A DNA stretch of 64,000 nucleotides from Hortaea werneckii (taxonomy: Eukaryota; Ascomycota; Dothideomycetes; Mycosphaerellales; Teratosphaeriaceae). This document shows positions 59,979-64,000 of this stretch, piece by piece. Numbering within the stretch: position 1 is the first letter of the stretch; every line of letters starts with the position of its first letter. The stretch spans positions 496,001 to 560,000 of the forward strand of contig JBAOKB010000126.1 of NCBI GenBank assembly GCA_037044905.1, given 5' to 3'. Position numbers and translations under genes: made by a program. The notes beneath the pieces were generated by a model. It did no database searches and was not told the origin of the DNA. It was given only the letters and a program-made list of their open reading frames with translations.

Positions 59979-61028
59979 GCCAATGTAGAGGCCGTCAGTA
60001 TGCTATTAGCGAGGCGTTGGTGCAGGGAAGTCGTTTTCGAAGATACCAAGAAAGGAGCACGTTTACGCTGGAGCATCGACTCTCGATCAGCATTTGTCTT
60101 CAAAGCAGCCTCTCTGCCCTTTCGTTCGAGGTGACTCTGACCAACTTCCTCTAAGACTCTGGAATACCTACCTTGACCGAAGTGGAGTAATCTCGCATCA
60201 CGGCAATTCTAGGCAACGGTATTGCTCTTGCAGGGGACAGTGCGCTGTTCCAATAGAGACATTTCGCGATCTTGAGGCCTGACGCGCAGCACTGTGGATC
60301 TCATTGCCGTAATAAGAGCCACGAAGATCTTCGGCATTATTTTCAAAGGTAAAACTTCACCAGCCTTAGCAAACGTAACGAGAGCTGCGTGTAAGAGGCA
60401 GTGAATGGAATCGAAAGGCTTTGATCACTTTGGAAGGTTATCAAAGGCGGCAGCTGTGATGCGGAACCTGCCATTCGATCTCTGTGACCAATTCAAGATT
60501 CCACACGGGGGAATTGGATGTATCACGAAATGGCACATTATTGCCGACAGCGTGCGAGTTGAAACAAGTATGAAGGATGACAATCGCATTTTCTTGGGTT
60601 GTAGCTGATATGTGACATAGCCAGTATATGGCCAGGTTCCTGAAGAATCTCTCATCTGAAGCGACTCTCGCATCCACATTACTATTACGTCGTGCCGCCT
60701 GTCGATCCCTCGGTCTCGTTGACTGCCGCTGCATTCCGCCCAAGATCAGCCACGTTTGCTTTGGAAGTGAGCAAGAAAAGAAGGCCAGAAAGGCCAGTAG
60801 ACGCTCGCTGTATTTTGCTGAGAAAATCATGCTGCTCCCTGAATGCAATGATAACCACCTCCTGTTGCTTTCGAAGAATCGTCCTACCAGCTCATTTGTT
60901 CATTGCGTCCTGAGAAATGTCGCCTAAAGCGCTCGACCAGGAACTGTCGTCTCTGTATCGGTCTGCACTGGTGCGCACTCCACCTTGTAACTCTCCCTCC
61001 TCACCGATCTAGCATCGCGCTCCGATTC
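59979..61028. other. intergenic, no gene seen
   Basis: A convergent interval between the FAM32A-like gene and STE2 with small chance frames only. Confidence 0.5.
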
Positions 61029-62346
61029 CTAATCAGACCGCACACTATACGTTCTATCCACCACAACGCCATGCTTGAGCTGCTCCATCTCTACGCCTCC
61101 GTCAGCGCGGCCACCGACTACGGTCGCACTCGCCTCTGCACCACCCTTGCTGGGACTGCCGGCAAGCCTATCACTCCCGCTGTCTTGACAAAGCCCACCG
61201 TCACGCTCAACATCGTACGATGAATAATCGGCGATGAGCGTATCGGCTGTGTCCATGCCCGAACTCTTGGTGCTACCATAGGCCTTGGCACTAGAAAGGT
61301 CGGTGGCGCCAACAGGAATGGCGCGATGGCCGGCGGCGGCACGGCTACGGACCAGTTTGGCGCGATCAGTCTGGGCTGTGGCCCACATACCAGAGAGTGG
61401 CAGCGAGATGGCAACTACCACTGGGACAAAAGAGTTGATTTGGTAGCCGAGCGGGGTGTAGAAGGCGATCGTGGCGAAGATGACTGGATGTAAAAGTCAG
61501 CAGGTGTGCATGAGGAAAGCGCCGAGGGTACTTACGTGGAAGAAAGAGCGTCTGGCAGCCCATGACGAAGATGATCTGCATCGGGCCAAACTGCTTCATA
61601 TTAAGCTTGCGACGCATGTGGATGGCGATAGCTAATTTAGCCAAAAAGATGGCGGAGAAGATTGCAATAGCCACAGTGTTGACAATATTGTTGACCCTTG
61701 CCAGGTACGTGATGTACGCATTCTCCTCGAGCGTTATCGACTTGATGCCCAGGATGCTGTAGCGAATGTTGAACACCACGAGGAACACACGCACACCAAG
61801 AGCAATCAGGCCAATGATACCGGAGGCTCCGAGAACAATGATCTTGAGGCGGCGGGAGACATTGCAGCAAACGATCCAGATCTGCAAAATCAGCGAGCCG
61901 TACGTGGCAGCCGTGATCAAGATGTTAAAAACGTCTGAGGCTGCAGAAACGTTCTGTGAGGTCCGCAGGTCCTTGCCGTCGGGGTAGTAGTGCAGCTGCC
62001 AGTTGTAGAAGTTGTAGAAGATCCCGTGGAGATTACTGGCGATGAGCACGCTGCGGGTGAAGCAGAACAGCAAGGCCAGAAGGTTGAGGGCGAAGACGGC
62101 GCTGCGGCGCTTGTCCTGTTTGGTCATAAGAAGCAGGATGATGAGAAGTAAGGCCGTGGCGCCGATCTGAATGCCAAAGATGACGCCTTGCTGGACGGCA
62201 ATGTAGACCATGTCCAGAAGAGAAGCCATGCTGGCTGGAAGCGTAGTGACACCATCCGGAGCAACAATGGCGAAGGTCTGGTTGTAGGGGTTGAAACTGC
62301 TGTTGGTAACCCAGCCATCGGGCAAGGTGACAATGCTGGTCGCCAT
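61029..62346 (-). CDS. STE2: alpha-factor-type pheromone receptor (class D GPCR)
   Basis: Exons 61536-62346 and 61029-61483 around a 52-nt intron (GTAAGT...CCAG) give 421 residues with seven transmembrane helices. The N-terminus is glycosylated (WVTNSSFNPYNQT), TM1 begins near VYIAVQQGVIFGIQIGA, and the fungal Ste2 sequence FGPMQIIFVMGCQTLFLP continues over the splice into FATIAFYTPLGYQINSFVP. The end of TM7 reads LPLSGMWATAQTD. A Ser-rich cytosolic tail follows. It senses alpha-type peptide pheromone at the cell surface and signals through a heterotrimeric G protein to the MAPK cascade. Frame intact, which is notable in this window. Confidence 0.95.
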
Positions 62347-63386
62347 TTTGATAGATGTGGTGTGAGGAAGAAGGTGTGGCGGCACAGGATGGCCAAGGTG
62401 TTCTGGCAAAGGGAGCCCTCTCGTTAGTGGCGTCTACGGCAGGTGCTCGAATGATGTCGAAGTTTTCGAAACAGCTGTATCCTGTCGAGAAGTCCTTGGA
62501 TGTTTCCCTTTGACCAGTAAAAGGTTGAAGTGTGCGGCTTTGGAGAAGAAAGAAAGGAGGGTGGAATGGCGGTACGAGGCTCGCCTGGCGTGTTCCCCGC
62601 CGTAACAATCTCGAGCAGAACAATAAGCTGGGAAGGATTGTCAGTGGCGTATGATTGTTCTCAAGGCGAAGCCTGACAAGGGGAAGTGAAATGCGAAGTG
62701 AACGAACAATGTCACAAAGACAACAATTGAAGTGGATGAGGGGCGAGTGGGGATTGAAGCGAGAGAGAAGCGGTGGTGGCGAGCGATTGTGCCTACCGTA
62801 CCTACCTTATGAAGGTATAAGGTATCTTGGGCCTTGCCGCAAGCGGAAGGGGCGACAGAAGGATATAGTGATGGAAGCCTACCATCCCGCATAGTTCAGC
62901 TGGTTCCACCGCCATGTTCTCACTCTGCTCTGCTACATCACCAGTCATGAACCATGTAAAAGTTCGCATCACGCCCGGTTCTATGAGCGTCTCGCGACAT
63001 GCCGCTGGGCCATATGTAGGTCTCACATGCTCTTGCCCTTAGTATTGTTCTTGCTGCTGCCAGGAAGCGCCACATATCTGGCTCCGGATTTAAAAAGCAT
63101 CCAGACCATTGCTACGCGAACAGAGCCATCTGCTGGTTGCGCGAGTTTGATGCTGGCGTAGCACAAGGCCACTAGAGAATGGATTGGTTGGGACGTGGAA
63201 AGAACAGGATAAAAAGGCCCACGCAAATCCAACTTCAATCATCAATTGACCTCAAAGTGCGTCAATTTCGCGATGTGGTCCGTGCGAGCATGACCTCACT
63301 TCACAACTGCTTGTGCCAAACGAACAAGAAACGGCAAAGGAGTCGGCGCCGCTTCCTGTGGGTGTTTACAACATGTGCTGACGGTG
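62347..63386. other. divergent promoter interval
   Basis: The region between STE2 and the right-edge gene has no supported gene. A CT-rich/TACCGTACC stretch near 62795-62815 was the only notable composition. Confidence 0.45.
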
Positions 63387-64000
63387 ATGACGGGCTCGGC
63401 TCGCGAGATTAACGAACCTGTTGCGGAGGCTGTATTGTATTATGATAGTAAGAAGGATGGTATCAGCGGTCGATACTCCATTGCAAGCGATGAGAGCAAC
63501 TGCGTCACACAAGTCTATCGTCATCCTCGGGGCAGTCTAGAACTTCGACAGGAGACGGATGGCAGTAGATTTGCCTCTGAAATTGTTGCAAGGCTGCGTG
63601 AGTGCTCGCCTGTGATCTTCGCGTGGACCTCAGTTCACGCTAATCATTCCTGCAGAAGCTTTCCCTCCAACGTTTCTGTTTGAGTCTCTGGTAGAAGGAG
63701 CTTGCATTCGCCCTGCTGACAGTGATTGGGTCACCTGGCTATCGAAACGAGAGGCGCTGCTGTTGCCGCAGAGTAAAGACGAAGGTCAATACTTTCACGT
63801 CCTTCTGCGTCCTGGCGACATTATCGAATTCACCCGCGACAACTTCGAGCTAAGGTTCACCGTTGAGCGCATCGCAACAGCGCCTCAAGCGCCTTCCGAT
63901 ACTGCTCAGAACCGAGTGCAGCACCAGATGCCGATCAAGGTCGATGAGAGCACCAGCGTTGCAGCAGCTGCCACGCGTCTCGAGGGTGACGAGAGCATTC
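63387..64000 (+). CDS. hypothetical protein, beta-rich, runs off the right edge
   Basis: Exon 1 (63387-63597) opens MTGSAREINEPVAEAVLYYD. A 58-nt intron with GTGAGT, a CTAATC branch and TGCAG leads to exon 2 from 63656, which is open to the window end. After splicing it reads about 185 residues, including AFPPTFLFESLVEGACIRP, ALLLPQSKDEGQYFHVLLRP and GDIIEFTRDNFELRFTVERI, a beta-strand pattern that could belong to an FHA-like domain; the diagnostic residues are not all visible. The upstream ATG is plausible but not proven. Incomplete at the 3' end. Confidence 0.6.

Overview
The window looks like nuclear DNA of a filamentous ascomycete. Genes lie on both strands, and introns are mostly 48-65 nt with GTAAGT/GTGAGT-type donors and CTAAC/CTGAC branch signals shortly before the CAG or TAG. 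The recognisable proteins are eukaryotic and fungal: URB2, MIC10, MAF1, AP-1 sigma, RRP46, an alpha-factor receptor STE2, GH72 and GH67 enzymes, an RTA1-type membrane protein and an NmrA-type protein. The mix and intron style suggest Pezizomycotina, most likely Dothideomycetes (Mycosphaerellales/Capnodiales); the lineage call is inference. No rRNA, tRNA, CRISPR array or transposon could be supported.

Layout. 1-7 kb: a HAD-type hydrolase, a conserved mitochondrial-type protein with a badly broken frame, and a DAO-type FAD oxidoreductase. 8.4-18.6 kb: URB2, MIC10, a secreted GH67 alpha-glucuronidase and the Pol III repressor MAF1. 20-22.5 kb: AP-1 sigma and the glutamate-cysteine ligase regulatory subunit. 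24.8-33.7 kb: an accessory block of FAD monooxygenase, cytochrome P450, NmrA-like protein and MFS transporter, the first two divergently oriented. 34.5-45 kb: GH72 glucanosyltransferase, a long Ser/Pro-rich protein, a gene-free stretch with many microsatellites, and an RTA1-like protein. 45.9-57.4 kb: a peroxisomal (-SKL) 4-coumarate-CoA-ligase-like enzyme, a large LRR (Mhp1-like) protein, an RPA/MEIOB-like OB-fold protein, exosome RRP46 and a Pro-rich protein. 59.5-64 kb: a FAM32A-like protein, STE2 and a gene running off the right edge.

The strongest sequence-wide signal is that sixteen genes carry one or more single-base frame changes, about 28 in all plus one in-frame stop, many of them at short homopolymers. 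Changing one base restores family-like sequence in most cases. Essential genes (URB2, RRP46) are hit as well as accessory ones, and the longer intact genes are only about 0.9-1.3 kb of CDS. This pattern fits consensus indel errors better than decay of so many genes, so coordinates of affected CDSs are given as full spans and the break points are listed.

No clearly new system is proven. The candidates most worth following are the P450/FAD-monooxygenase/NmrA/MFS block, whose P450 lacks the usual I-helix oxygen-activation residues, and the multi-OB-fold protein with a Cys-rich RPA1-C-like module.
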